From assembly GCF_014644295.1 (NCBI RefSeq), contig NZ_BMKK01000005.1:372001-436000 (forward strand): DNA of 64,000 nucleotides, in the 5' to 3' direction. A program made the position numbers and the translations under genes. This document shows, piece after piece, positions 14,645 through 22,985 of this stretch; the stretch's first letter is position 1, and every line of letters starts with the position of its first letter. This stretch comes from Emticicia aquatilis. GTDB taxonomy: Bacteria > Bacteroidota > Bacteroidia > Cytophagales > Spirosomataceae. Under the pieces are notes generated by a model. It was not told the DNA's origin, made no database searches, and saw only the letters and a list, made by a program, of their open reading frames with translations.

Positions 14645-15640
14645 TTAAGCCAAAATACTATTAATTTCTTGTAATTCTGCTTCGTCGAAAGAAGTGTTTT
14701 TTAGACATTCCAACGAATCTGTCAATTGCTGAGGCTTGCTCACACCCAAAATAACCGACGTAATGCGTGGGTCTTTCAATACCCAAGATAAGGCCATTTG
14801 TGCCAAGTTTTGTCCACGTTTTTCGGCCAACTCATTGAGTTTAATTACTTTATTTACATTTTCTTCTGTAATTCTGTTTTCTTCAATTGCACCATTGCCA
14901 CGCCCCGAAGCGGCTCTCGAATCGGCAGGAATTCCTTTGATGTATTTGTTTGATAATAAACCTTGTGCTAATGGCGAAAATGCTACACAACCCGCACCGT
15001 TTGCTTCCAAAACATCAAGCAAGCCACCTTCTACCCAACGGTCAAACATCGAATATTTCGCTTGGTGAATGATACACGGCGTGCCTAATTCTTTCAAAAT
15101 TTTAGCGGCTTTTTCGGTATCAGCGGCACTGTAATTAGAGATTCCTGCATACAGGGCTTTTCCTTGACGAACAATTAGGTCAAGTGCAGCCATTGTTTCT
15201 TCGAGTGGTGTTTCGGGGTCTGGACGATGATGGTAAAAAATATCCACGTAATCTAAACCCATTCGTTTTAGGCTTTGGTCTAAGCTCGAAACCAAATACT
15301 TTTTAGAACCCCACTCGCCGTATGGGCCTTCCCACATATAAAAGCCTGCTTTAGTCGTAATCACTAATTCGTCTCTGTACGGTTTCAAATCTTTTTTCAA
15401 GACTTGCCCGAAAGTTTCTTCGGCCGAACCCGCTGGTGGGCCATAATTATTGGCTAAGTCGATGTGCGTAACGCCACTATCAAAAGCCAATTTTAAGATT
15501 GCACGAGCATTTTCGAAGTTATCAATGCCTCCGAAATTATGCCAAAGACCCAACGAAAGTGCTGGAAGTTTTAATCCGCTTTTACCACAACGACGATACT
15601 CCATGTCTTGGTATCGCTGCGGTGATGCTGTGTAATTCAT
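14645..15640 (-). CDS. Aldo/keto reductase, YghZ-like
   Basis: The 331-residue TIM barrel carries the AKR catalytic tetrad: D61 and Y66 in HIDLANNYG, K97 in ITTKAGF and His 137/138 in IFYHHRPD. Strands such as SGVTHIDLANNYGPP and GSAEETFGQVL match the YghZ (L-glyceraldehyde 3-phosphate reductase) subgroup. It reduces small aldehydes with NADPH in the cytoplasm. It is the first gene of the operon with the PQQ sugar dehydrogenase and is divergent from a Crp-type regulator 208 bases away, which may control it. Confidence 0.9.
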   Translation of the reverse strand: MNYTASPQRYQDMEYRRCGKSGLKLPALSLGLWHNFGGIDNFENARAILKLAFDSGVTHIDLANNYGPPAGSAEETFGQVLKKDLKPYRDELVITTKAGFYMWEGPYGEWGSKKYLVSSLDQSLKRMGLDYVDIFYHHRPDPETPLEETMAALDLIVRQGKALYAGISNYSAADTEKAAKILKELGTPCIIHQAKYSMFDRWVEGGLLDVLEANGAGCVAFSPLAQGLLSNKYIKGIPADSRAASGRGNGAIEENRITEENVNKVIKLNELAEKRGQNLAQMALSWVLKDPRITSVILGVSKPQQLTDSLECLKNTSFDEAELQEINSILA

Positions 15641-15848
15641 AGAATTTGTAGGTTTTGTTTAATTAGAAACAATTTGCAAAAGCAAAATACTGAACTTAGA
15701 ATCTTTATTTCAAGTTTTAGACATACGATAAGGATTTTTCATGCAATAATCACCATCGTAAATCATAGTGCAAAGTTGGGATTTCTTCTCAGAAAAAGCA
15801 TTGAACTGGAACAAGAAATAAAAATTTATAAGAATTTAGGTCGAATTC

Positions 15849-16430
15849 ATGCACGAAAGCATCCAAAACTATATTTCAAGATTTGTGAGTCTTACGCCCG
15901 AAGAATTATCGGTTGTGAAAAATTGTATGCAGTTGCGAGAATTTCCTAAAAAAACGGTGCTTCTCAATGCTGGAGATGTCTGCAATTTTGAGGCGTATGT
16001 ATTGAAAGGTTGTATTAGAGAATATTTTATTGACCACAAAGGACAAGAATTAACACTCGAATTTGCGGTGGAAGACTGGTGGGTAAGCGATATTACGAGT
16101 TTTGAAAACCAAACTCCGAGCATTATGTATATCGAAACGCTCGAAGATTGTGAACTTTTGGTACTTTCTCGTGCATCAAAAGACGAATTGCTGGCTCGTG
16201 TTCCGAAACTCGAACGGATGTTTAGATTAATGATTCAGCGACATCTGAGTGTACTTCAAAAACGCCTGTTTCGGACAGTTTCCTACACGGCAATGGATAA
16301 ATTTGAGGAATTTCTGAAACGCTACCCTTCGCTTCCACAGCGAGTGCCGCAGCATTATATTGCTTCTTACTTGGGCATCACACCCGAATTTTTGAGCAAA
16401 TTACGGAAACGACAAATGAAAGGAGAATAA
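15849..16430 (+). CDS. Crp/Fnr-family transcriptional regulator
   Basis: The 193 residues comprise a cyclic-nucleotide-binding-like beta-roll (about 15-125, with LLNAGDVCNFEAYVLKGCIR and EDCELLVLSRAS) and a short C-terminal helix-turn-helix (about 155-190, YIASYLGITPEFLSKLRKR). The phosphate-binding cassette of true CRP (GExG...RSA) is not obvious, so the ligand is unknown, as for many short Bacteroidota Crp-like proteins. It is divergently transcribed from the aldo/keto reductase operon, the first candidate target. I prefer the ATG at 15849 because it gives the usual family length. Confidence 0.88.
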   Translation: MHESIQNYISRFVSLTPEELSVVKNCMQLREFPKKTVLLNAGDVCNFEAYVLKGCIREYFIDHKGQELTLEFAVEDWWVSDITSFENQTPSIMYIETLEDCELLVLSRASKDELLARVPKLERMFRLMIQRHLSVLQKRLFRTVSYTAMDKFEEFLKRYPSLPQRVPQHYIASYLGITPEFLSKLRKRQMKGE

Positions 16431-16465
16431 ATGGTAGGGGTGTATCGCATACGCCCAAGACAAAC

Positions 16466-16500
16466 AAAAAAGCACTGCCCGAAACCGAACAATGCTTTTT
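16466..16500. terminator. Terminator between Crp-like gene and pdhB
   Basis: An 8-base AAAAAGCA/TGCTTTTT stem with a GC-containing interior and A/T tails on both sides lies between convergent stops. Confidence 0.6.
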
Positions 16501-16517
16501 CTGTATCTATTACAATA

Positions 16518-17501
16518 TTATTTTTTATACATCACTTGCTTAACTGCATCTACCGTACGTTTTACGTTTGGTAATGTTGCTTCGATGAGTGTTGGAGCGT
16601 AGTGAAGCGGAATATCCATGTTGTTTACACGAATCACTGGAGCATCCAAATAATCAAACGCATAACGTTGTAAGTGATAAGTGATTTCTGATGAAATAGC
16701 TGCCAAAGGCCACGCTTCTTCAACTACCACACAACGGTTTGTTTTCTTTACTGAATTGATAACAGTTGCATAATCAATCGGACGAACGGTGCGTAGGTCA
16801 ATCAATTCAACTTTGATACCATCTTTTTCTAATTCGGCAATGGCAGGAAGAACAACTCTTGGAATCATTTTTCCGAACGAAACGATTGTTACGTCAGAGC
16901 CTTCTTTTACTATATTTGCTTTGCCGAGTGGAAGAATATATTCGCCTTCTGGCACTTCACCTTTATCGCCATACATTTGCTCCGACTCCATGAAGATAGT
17001 CGGGTCGTTATCACGAATCGAGGCTTTCAATAAACCTTTTGCATCATAAGGATTGCTTGGTACTACTACTTTCAAACCTGGTGTGTTGGCAAACCAGTTT
17101 TCAAAATTTTGTGAGTGTTGAGCTCCTAACTGACCTGCATTTCCGGTCGGGCCACGAAATACAATCGGACAAGAGTATTGACCAGCCGACATTGCCATAA
17201 ATTTGGCCGCCGAGTTGATAATTTGGTCGATAGCAACCAAAGAAAAGTTGAAAGTCATGAATTCGACAATCGGGCGTAATCCATTTACGGCAGCCCCAAC
17301 TCCAATTCCACCGAAACCTAATTCGGCAATAGGTGTGTCGATAACTCGTTTTGAACCGAATTCATCTAACATCCCTTGACTTACTTTATAAGCACCGTTG
17401 TATTCGGCTACTTCTTCACCCATCAAGAAAACGTTTTCGTCACGACGCATTTCTTCTGATAAGGCTTCACGTAGGGCTTCTCTAAATTGTATTTCTCTCA
17501 T
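16518..17501 (-). CDS. pdhB: Pyruvate dehydrogenase E1 component, beta subunit
   Basis: The 327 residues align throughout with the E1 beta subunit of 2-oxo acid dehydrogenases. The transketolase pyrimidine-binding domain has MGEEVAEYNGAYKVSQGM and RVIDTPIAELGFGGIGVGAA, with the thiamine-activating Glu at position 60. The C-terminal domain carries NRCVVVEEAWPLAAISSEI. With the alpha subunit it decarboxylates pyruvate and loads the E2 lipoyl group. The gene stands alone: no alpha subunit, E2 or E3 gene is in the window. Branched-chain oxo acid specificity is the main alternative, but the length and motifs favour pyruvate. Confidence 0.93.
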   Translation of the reverse strand: MREIQFREALREALSEEMRRDENVFLMGEEVAEYNGAYKVSQGMLDEFGSKRVIDTPIAELGFGGIGVGAAVNGLRPIVEFMTFNFSLVAIDQIINSAAKFMAMSAGQYSCPIVFRGPTGNAGQLGAQHSQNFENWFANTPGLKVVVPSNPYDAKGLLKASIRDNDPTIFMESEQMYGDKGEVPEGEYILPLGKANIVKEGSDVTIVSFGKMIPRVVLPAIAELEKDGIKVELIDLRTVRPIDYATVINSVKKTNRCVVVEEAWPLAAISSEITYHLQRYAFDYLDAPVIRVNNMDIPLHYAPTLIEATLPNVKRTVDAVKQVMYKK

Positions 17502-17532
17502 TTTCGCTTAGAATTTTGCATTTTTGCGGACG

Positions 17533-17565
17533 TAAAATTAGTGCATCTGCCCCGAAACTCAAAAC
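17533..17565 (-). promoter_or_regulatory. Promoter of pdhB
   Basis: On the minus strand GTTTTG (17560-17565) and TAATTTTA (17533-17540, one base off TAnnTTTG) are 19 bases apart, ending 32 bases before the start codon. Confidence 0.6.
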
Positions 17566-17598
17566 AATCTTGTGTAATATTCAATATTTTAAAAAGTG

Positions 17599-17625
17599 TT
17601 TAGCTGTTAGCTATTAGCTGTTAGC
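17599..17625. repeat. Short TTAGCTG/TTAGCTA tandem repeat
   Basis: Four near-identical 7-9-base units (TTAGCTG, TTAGCTA, TTAGCTG, TTAGCT) follow one another in the gap between pdhB and the next gene. Confidence 0.6.
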
Positions 17626-17716
17626 TTTTCATATTTCATAACTACCTGACTATAAATTCACTACAATCAATAATTTTGGACAATATATATAGAAAAACTT
17701 GATACTTCAATAAAAA

Positions 17717-17747
17717 AGAAAAGCGTCAGTTTTTCAACCGACGCTTC
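17717..17747 (-). terminator. Terminator of the secreted 186-residue protein gene
   Basis: An AAGCGTC/GACGCTT stem, extendable by one mismatch to GTT/AAC, has a T-rich tail on the minus strand. Confidence 0.65.
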
Positions 17748-17769
17748 ATCTTTCACTTGTAAATAGTCA

Positions 17770-18330
17770 TTATTTCACATCATTAGCACTAATTGCATTT
17801 CCTTGTAAAGGCGGAATACCACCCAGCGGCATTCCGCTCACAGGCTTGAACATATCGAGGTCATAAAACAAGTAAGCCAATTTTATAACCCCACGGGCAT
17901 AAGGCTTGAGTGCTCCATCTTTTGTTTTTTCAAAGACCTCTTTTACTTGTATCAAATATGTATCTTCGTTTCTGGCCAGTGCCGCCAAATACGCTATCGA
18001 ACCATTCCCAAAAATTGTCTGATTAGCAACTTTCTTACCGTCTCTTAATAAAGATACATCAAACTCTTGTACAACAAGTTCTTTCTTTTCTTTTCGGTCT
18101 TTTTCATAAAACGGAAAAGTTTTCAGCGATAGCTCAGTATCTTTACGCCCAAAAGCTAAGTTTGAGGGAGCAATCTTGCCGTTAATCAAACACTGTACTT
18201 TGATGATTTTCTTTTTTTCTTCTTGCGGTGTCTCTGCTACGTCGGTGGCACTCTGGGCGAAGGCTACGGTTGATGTTAGGCCCAAAGCGATAGCCATCAC
18301 CTTGAGTCTGAGTTTGGAAAAGTTTGTCAT
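17770..18330 (-). CDS. Secreted protein with weak GldM C-terminal-like character
   Basis: The 186-residue protein has a signal peptide (LKVMAIALGLTSTVAFAQ, cleavage near 26). The mature part contains an Ig-like pattern, VQEFDVSLLRDGKKVANQTI, FGNGSIAYLAALARNEDTYL and IQVKEVF...PYARGVIKLAYL. This vaguely resembles the C-terminal domain of the gliding/secretion protein GldM but is too divergent to name. Lys/Glu-rich stretches follow the signal. No gld gene is adjacent. It is monocistronic, with its own terminator. Function unknown. Confidence 0.6.
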   Translation of the reverse strand: MTNFSKLRLKVMAIALGLTSTVAFAQSATDVAETPQEEKKKIIKVQCLINGKIAPSNLAFGRKDTELSLKTFPFYEKDRKEKKELVVQEFDVSLLRDGKKVANQTIFGNGSIAYLAALARNEDTYLIQVKEVFEKTKDGALKPYARGVIKLAYLFYDLDMFKPVSGMPLGGIPPLQGNAISANDVK

Positions 18331-18582
18331 TTTACAGCAATTTTTTTAGTTGAAACTAAAAAGTTGAACATTTGTGTTTTGATGTTTTGTAAGCAAAAGT
18401 TTTGTTATTAAGCGGTATCAAAAGGCGTGCCAAACCGTTTTTTTGAAAATTATTGCTTATTATGCTCCATAAATTCATTGGAACTTATTCATAAGAACTA
18501 AAGCATTGAATATCAAGCTAAACAGTTTAATATACCACTCTCAAATCAGTAGATATTTTTATTTTTAAAGGGAATATTTGTT

Positions 18583-19026
18583 ATGCCAATCAATATACGT
18601 CCAGCAATTTTAATCTTTGAGAATCAGCAAGTACTGACTATGCAGTATAATTATGGTGGGCAAGAAGTGTATAATTTACCAGGAGGAAACTTAGAATTAG
18701 GCGAACACCTAAGCGATGCACTGGCTCGTGAAATGCAAGAAGAACTGGGCATTGAGGTTGCAGTTGGAGAAATGATTTTGGTCGGGGAAGTTTATTTTGA
18801 AGACCGTAAAAAGCACACATTGCATATACTTTTTGAAGGAAAAATTACGTCAGGAATTCCGACCATCAACCCCAATGAGACTTCGGCCTTAGCCATCAAA
18901 TGGCTTGCTGTAAATGATTTAGAGAAAGTAAATCTGTATCCAAACCTCTCAAAGCAAATTCAAGAGTATTTCGCAGGGAAACTGAGCAATAAGTATATTG
19001 GGAAAATTGACCAGCAGTGGTTTTAA
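18583..19026 (+). CDS. Nudix hydrolase
   Basis: The 147 residues carry a perfect Nudix box, GX5EX7REUXEEXGU, from G35 to I57 (GNLELGEHLSDALAREMQEE...LGI), within the usual alpha/beta/alpha fold. It hydrolyses nucleoside diphosphates linked to another moiety with Mg2+. Specificity cannot be read from sequence. The short C-terminal tail SNKYIGKIDQQWF is unusual but unremarkable. The gene is alone; a GTCCACGGTCAACAG-type repeat follows its stop. Confidence 0.93.
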   Translation: MPINIRPAILIFENQQVLTMQYNYGGQEVYNLPGGNLELGEHLSDALAREMQEELGIEVAVGEMILVGEVYFEDRKKHTLHILFEGKITSGIPTINPNETSALAIKWLAVNDLEKVNLYPNLSKQIQEYFAGKLSNKYIGKIDQQWF

Positions 19027-19027
19027 G

Positions 19028-19058
19028 ATAGTCCACGGTCAACAGCCGACAGTCAACA
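19028..19058. repeat. GTCCACGGTCAACAG intergenic repeat, copy 1
   Basis: GATAGTCCACGGTCAACAG is followed by CCGACAGTCAAC. The core GTCCACGGTCAACAG recurs inverted at 34682-34709 and in varied form at 34604-34640 and 44240-44275. Confidence 0.7.
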
Positions 19059-19113
19059 AAAGTAAATCCGAAATTTATGCACAGTCAATGGCCCGAAGTT
19101 TTCTACTAATTAA

Positions 19114-20313
19114 TCACGCACTCGCTTTCATTGCTCGAATCTTTGGTGAATAAAGATAAAGTAAAGCTATCACCGTAAAACTTCCCATTGCAGCAAAAGC
19201 TATCGGGAAACGGCTGGCGTCGTTGCCATAAATCCAAGCGGAAAGGAATGCACCTAAACCAATACCTGCTTCGAGCGAAATATACATCGTTGCCAATGCT
19301 CGGCCTCGGTTTTCTTCTTCGCACAAATCGACTGTCCACGCCTGTGTGATGGGCGAGATAACTCCCAAAGCCAAACCAAAAAGAATAGCCGAACCCACAA
19401 AAGTGTAAATATTACTGGCAAAAACAGGTAGCATCATTCCGACAATCAGCACCATACAGGCCCAACGAAGCACCGATATTCTACCATTTCGGTCGGAGAA
19501 TTTTCCTGCCACAACCCTAATAAACAACGATGAAAGTGTATATATCAGGAAGAAAATACCTTTATTTTTGAGTCCAACAGTTTTGGTCAAATCGGGTGCG
19601 AGTGTCACAATTGCACCATAGCTAAACGAGGTCAAGAAAACTACAATAGCCGCTGGCAAAACCATTCGGTCGAACATATCATCACGACTGATTTTTAGCG
19701 AATTGAGTGTAAACTTTTCTTGCTTTTCTTTCGGCAATGTTTCTTTCATATTATACAAAATCGCAATCGAGATAAGAGCAAACATCGACGACACATAAAA
19801 CAACACATTGAGCGAGAAAGTAGCGGCAATCCAACTACCCAAAGCAGGGCCAAAAGCCATACCGAGGCTCCCCATAAGACCGTGCATTCCCATCGCCTCA
19901 CCTCTTCGATGCACAGGCACAATATCAGCAATGTATGCGGCTGTTCCAGTAGGTTTGAATCCCGTAGAAAAACCATGCACCAAACGCAAAAATAGAAAAG
20001 GATAAACCGTAGTAACCAACGGGTAGAAAAAACCACAAACAAAACAAACCAACGACCCAAAAGCCATCACAGGCACACGGCCGATTCGGTCGGTAAGGCG
20101 ACCACTAAAAGGGCGAGAAAAACCTGCCGTGAGCGTAAATAAACTAATGATTAAACCTTTATATTCTTCGCCGCCCAAGCTCGTCAGGTAGTCGGGCAGC
20201 TCAGGTATGAGCATATTAAAACTACAAAAGAACACCAACGAACTAATACAAAGCAGCCAAAATTGAAGAGAAAATATACTATCAGATTGTTTTTTCATAG
20301 AATCAAAAGCCAC
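19114..20313 (-). CDS. MFS transporter
   Basis: The 399 residues form twelve hydrophobic segments in two six-helix halves. The cytoplasmic loop 2-3 motif is clear in both halves: GRLTDRIGRVPVMAFG and GKFSDRNGRISVLRW. The helix 4-5 region IADIVPVHRRGEAMGMHGLM resembles drug/sugar efflux members. The substrate is unknown, and the direction (efflux) is inferred from similarity to small MFS exporters. ATG 20298 (MKKQSDS) is an alternative start. Possible -7 sites upstream are unconvincing. Confidence 0.9.
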   Translation of the reverse strand: MAFDSMKKQSDSIFSLQFWLLCISSLVFFCSFNMLIPELPDYLTSLGGEEYKGLIISLFTLTAGFSRPFSGRLTDRIGRVPVMAFGSLVCFVCGFFYPLVTTVYPFLFLRLVHGFSTGFKPTGTAAYIADIVPVHRRGEAMGMHGLMGSLGMAFGPALGSWIAATFSLNVLFYVSSMFALISIAILYNMKETLPKEKQEKFTLNSLKISRDDMFDRMVLPAAIVVFLTSFSYGAIVTLAPDLTKTVGLKNKGIFFLIYTLSSLFIRVVAGKFSDRNGRISVLRWACMVLIVGMMLPVFASNIYTFVGSAILFGLALGVISPITQAWTVDLCEEENRGRALATMYISLEAGIGLGAFLSAWIYGNDASRFPIAFAAMGSFTVIALLYLYSPKIRAMKASA

Positions 20314-20622
20314 AACAGCCTCAATGAAGTTTTCTAAAATACACAGGCTTTTTACCCTTTTTAGAAGAATTTTTCTGCAAAAATAAGGTCAAAAACTCGA
20401 AACAGAAAGGTATTTTGTGGATAAAAGCATTTAAGCACAGGTTTCGCCCAAGAAAATATTTTTCATTTTTATTTAAACCCTGTGCAACCTTTTGTATCAA
20501 ATGATACGTCAATTATTTCGGAGTCTCCAAATTTTGTCCATTTAAGTTTGCTATTCAATTTTTATGAAAAGATGTGTACACAATAATTTTTTATGTATTA
20601 CTCTTAAACTAACAAAATCAAA
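20314..20622. other. 309-base divergent promoter region
   Basis: No gene is supported here. It holds two palindromes (20494-20507 and 20573-20582) and a -7 box (20543-20550) in front of the plus-strand lipoprotein gene. Confidence 0.6.
20494..20582 (+). promoter_or_regulatory. Operator-like palindromes and -7 box before the lipoprotein gene
   Basis: GTATCAAATGATAC (20494-20507) is a perfect inverted repeat. TAAGTTTG (20543-20550) fits TAnnTTTG. TGTGTACACA (20573-20582) is a second perfect palindrome lying in the predicted leader. Confidence 0.4.
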
Positions 20623-21561
20623 ATGAAAACCAATTTTTTCAAAATTACAGCTTTGAGTCTTGCTTTGGGAGCGGCAATGATTGCTTGTGATAAGACAACT
20701 AACACCGTAACGTCAAGCGACCAACTGGCCAATGCAGTGGTAGATAATCAGACCGCCAACGAACAGTCAGAAGCAGCCTATGAATTAGCAGATGATGTAA
20801 CTTTTATGCCGTTTGGTGGTAGAAATTTCAGAGAAACTGGCGAAACTCTCGACAAAGGAAACGGATTTTTTCCGATGCTTGGTATGGGTTGGAACAAACC
20901 TTGGAAAGGAAAAGACGGAAATTGTGCAACAGTAACAAAAACAGTTGCCAACAATGTAATCACAATCGTATATGACTATACGGCAGTTTCGGGCGGTGTT
21001 TGTGGCACAACTCCAGTTAGTGGAAAAATGACAATCACAATGCCTGTAAAACCAGATTCGACATTCTCTGGCACTTTGGTCAGAACAGTAACTTATGATA
21101 ACTTAAAGCGTGATTCGCTTACCGTAAATGGTTCGCACACTATCACTACAACCGTAGTAAGTGGCAAAGCAACAGCCAGCGAAAAATTGGCAAAAATGAC
21201 AATTTTGAACTCAAATTCGGGTAAAACAATCACTTATACGAGTACACGCTCAAGAAAAGTGGATAACAAAGGTACTTCTGACCGCAGCGATGACGAATCA
21301 TCGGTAACAGGTTCGACAACGGGTAGCTCAAGCGATGGAACTAAGTTCTCAAGCAATATTACAAAAGCCCTTGTTACTAAAAACTCCTGTTCTTCTTCAA
21401 AAGGATTCCCTGTGAGTGGAACAGAAGAAATTGTAGCAGCTGATGGCACTAAAAAAGTAGTTGATTATGGCGATGGTACTTGCGATTTGAAATATACAGA
21501 AACTACCAACGGTGTGACTGTAGAAAAAGAAAGAACAAGAGGCGGAAAAGGCAAGAAGTAA
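20623..21561 (+). CDS. Lipoprotein of unknown function, Thr/Ser-rich
   Basis: The 312-residue protein begins with a lipoprotein signal peptide (ITALSLALGAAMIAC; lipobox Cys at 22). The mature part is rich in Thr, Ser and Lys, with an alternating strand pattern (NNVITIVYDYTAVSGGVCG, KMTITMPVKPDSTFSGTL, HTITTTVVSGKATASEKL) suggesting a beta-sandwich. It ends in a basic GGKGKK tail. Three Cys (CATV, VCGT, GTCDL) recur in the mature part. No family is recognised. A perfect 15-base terminator follows. Surface or periplasmic location is likely. Confidence 0.7.
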   Translation: MKTNFFKITALSLALGAAMIACDKTTNTVTSSDQLANAVVDNQTANEQSEAAYELADDVTFMPFGGRNFRETGETLDKGNGFFPMLGMGWNKPWKGKDGNCATVTKTVANNVITIVYDYTAVSGGVCGTTPVSGKMTITMPVKPDSTFSGTLVRTVTYDNLKRDSLTVNGSHTITTTVVSGKATASEKLAKMTILNSNSGKTITYTSTRSRKVDNKGTSDRSDDESSVTGSTTGSSSDGTKFSSNITKALVTKNSCSSSKGFPVSGTEEIVAADGTKKVVDYGDGTCDLKYTETTNGVTVEKERTRGGKGKK

Positions 21562-21639
21562 TCAATGGTTTAATTATAGAATTTTTCAATTTTTCATAGA
21601 ATAATAGAAAAAGGTTAGTAACACGTTTAAATAATTCGG

Positions 21640-21676
21640 AAAGCGTTGCCAAAATTTTGGCAACGCTTTTTTTTAT
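21640..21676 (+). terminator. Terminator after the lipoprotein gene
   Basis: A 15-base perfect inverted repeat (AAAGCGTTGCCAAAA / TTTTGGCAACGCTTT) runs into eight T residues. Confidence 0.92.
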
Positions 21677-21725
21677 TCATCACCCAAAAGCGTTTTCTTT
21701 GTATAATTACCTAAAAGAAAAACCA

Positions 21726-22016
21726 ATGAAACAATATGTAGTAGTGGCCCAAGATGGCCGTGATGAACAAGCACTCGACCGCCGTATGGCTGCCCGCCCT
21801 GTGCATTTAGCAGGGGCAAAAGCCCTAAAAGCCAATAATAATTTTATAGTAGGTGGAGCCATGCTCGACGATAACGAAAAAATGATTGGCTCAGTGATGA
21901 TTTTACAGTTTGAAAACGACGAAAAAATGCAAGAATGGTACGATAACGAGCCATATATCAAAGAAGGTGTTTGGAAATTCGTAGAAGTAATGCCTTTCAG
22001 AGTAGCCGATATTTAA
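21726..22016 (+). CDS. YCII-domain protein
   Basis: The 96 residues form a YCII/dimeric ferredoxin-like fold: MKQYVVVAQDGRDEQALDRR, HLAGAKALKANNNFIVGGAM, and EWYDNEPYIKEGVWKFVEVM. The conserved His of the family is present in RPVHLAGA, and D-N-E-P-Y follows the usual DPY pattern. YCII proteins are small and of uncertain enzymatic role. The ATG at 21726 is chosen because the upstream extension lies in a terminator. It is the first gene of a probable plus-strand operon with the GNAT and lipocalin-like lipoprotein genes. Confidence 0.9.
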   Translation: MKQYVVVAQDGRDEQALDRRMAARPVHLAGAKALKANNNFIVGGAMLDDNEKMIGSVMILQFENDEKMQEWYDNEPYIKEGVWKFVEVMPFRVADI

Positions 22017-22050
22017 GTTTGAGCCAGACTACGGCTTAAATAAAATACTT

Positions 22051-22518
22051 ATGACACAAATTATCAGAACCACCAACGAAAACCCAGATTTTGCTCCATT
22101 AGTTACTTTGCTTGACGCTCATTTGTGGGAGCAATACCCCGAAACACAAGCAGAGTATGATACTTACAACGTAATTGAGCAAAATAACACGGTAGTGATT
22201 GTTTATCTTGATAATCAAGCAGTTGGCTGCGGGTGTTTCAAAAAAATAGACATCGAAACTGCCGAACTCAAGCGAATGTTTGTAAAACCCGAAGCTCGTG
22301 GTAAGGGTATCGCTCAGTTGATTATCAAAGAATTAGAGCAATGGGCAAGCGAACTGGGCTTTAAAGCCATGCTTTTAGAAACACTCTATAAGCAGACTTC
22401 GGCCATTGCTTTATACCAAAAACAAGGCTATCAAGTTATCGAAAATTACGGGCCTTATGTTGGTCTCGACAAAAGTATTTGTATGAAAAAAATTATTCAA
22501 CCCTCATCTAAAATATGA
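22051..22518 (+). CDS. GNAT-family N-acetyltransferase
   Basis: The 155-residue protein has the acetyl-CoA-binding motif A, KRMFVKPEARGKGIAQLI (about 75-92), followed by LEQWASELGFKAMLLETL and the terminal strand of the fold (ALYQKQGYQVIENYGPY). Such small stand-alone GNATs acetylate amino acids, antibiotics or proteins; the substrate is unknown. Its stop overlaps the start of the next gene by 4 bases (ATGA), indicating coupling. Confidence 0.9.
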   Translation: MTQIIRTTNENPDFAPLVTLLDAHLWEQYPETQAEYDTYNVIEQNNTVVIVYLDNQAVGCGCFKKIDIETAELKRMFVKPEARGKGIAQLIIKELEQWASELGFKAMLLETLYKQTSAIALYQKQGYQVIENYGPYVGLDKSICMKKIIQPSSKI

Positions 22519-22973
22519 AAATCAGCTTATTACCTATTTTTTGTCTGTTTGTTGTGGCTTGCCAATCGAATAAGCCCGAAACCACTCAACAAAAATCATT
22601 ACCGATTGAAGGCACATGGAAACTCCTGTCGGGAACTATCATCGAAAACGGAGATACAACCGTGACGTCTTACACTGAAAATGTATCGTTTATTAAAATC
22701 ATCAACGACTCTCATTTTGCTTTCTTGAAACACGCCTTGCCCAATAATAATGATTCCACTGCTTTCGATGCTGGTGGCGGTAGCTATACTTTGCAAGACA
22801 GCACCTATACTGAACGCTTGGAATATTACAAAGCCAAAGCATGGGAAAATAACGATTTTAAGTTTACGGTAAGCATCAAAAACGATACACTCATTCAAAC
22901 TGGCATCGAGAAAGTTGAAAAAGCTGGGGTAAATAGATTGAATATTGAAAAATACGTTAGATTGAAAAAATAA
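22515..22973 (+). CDS. Lipocalin-like lipoprotein (DUF4488-like)
   Basis: The 152 residues start with a lipoprotein signal (ISLLPIFCLFVVAC, lipobox VVAC with Cys at 16). The mature part shows the lipocalin-like pattern: IEGTWKLLSGTI, IKIINDSHFAFLK, GGGSYTLQDSTYTERLEYY and FTVSIKNDTLIQTG. These lipoproteins are frequent in Bacteroidota and are thought to bind small hydrophobic ligands, but no function is established. It is translationally coupled to the GNAT gene and is followed 12 bases later by the DUF695-like gene. Confidence 0.82.
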   Translation: MKISLLPIFCLFVVACQSNKPETTQQKSLPIEGTWKLLSGTIIENGDTTVTSYTENVSFIKIINDSHFAFLKHALPNNNDSTAFDAGGGSYTLQDSTYTERLEYYKAKAWENNDFKFTVSIKNDTLIQTGIEKVEKAGVNRLNIEKYVRLKK

Positions 22974-22985
22974 ATTCATACAAAA

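Noticed and set aside
19950-19980. tRNA-like GGTTTGAATCCC stretch
   Set aside because: It sits inside the MFS transporter coding sequence and no acceptor stem or anticodon arm is found around it.
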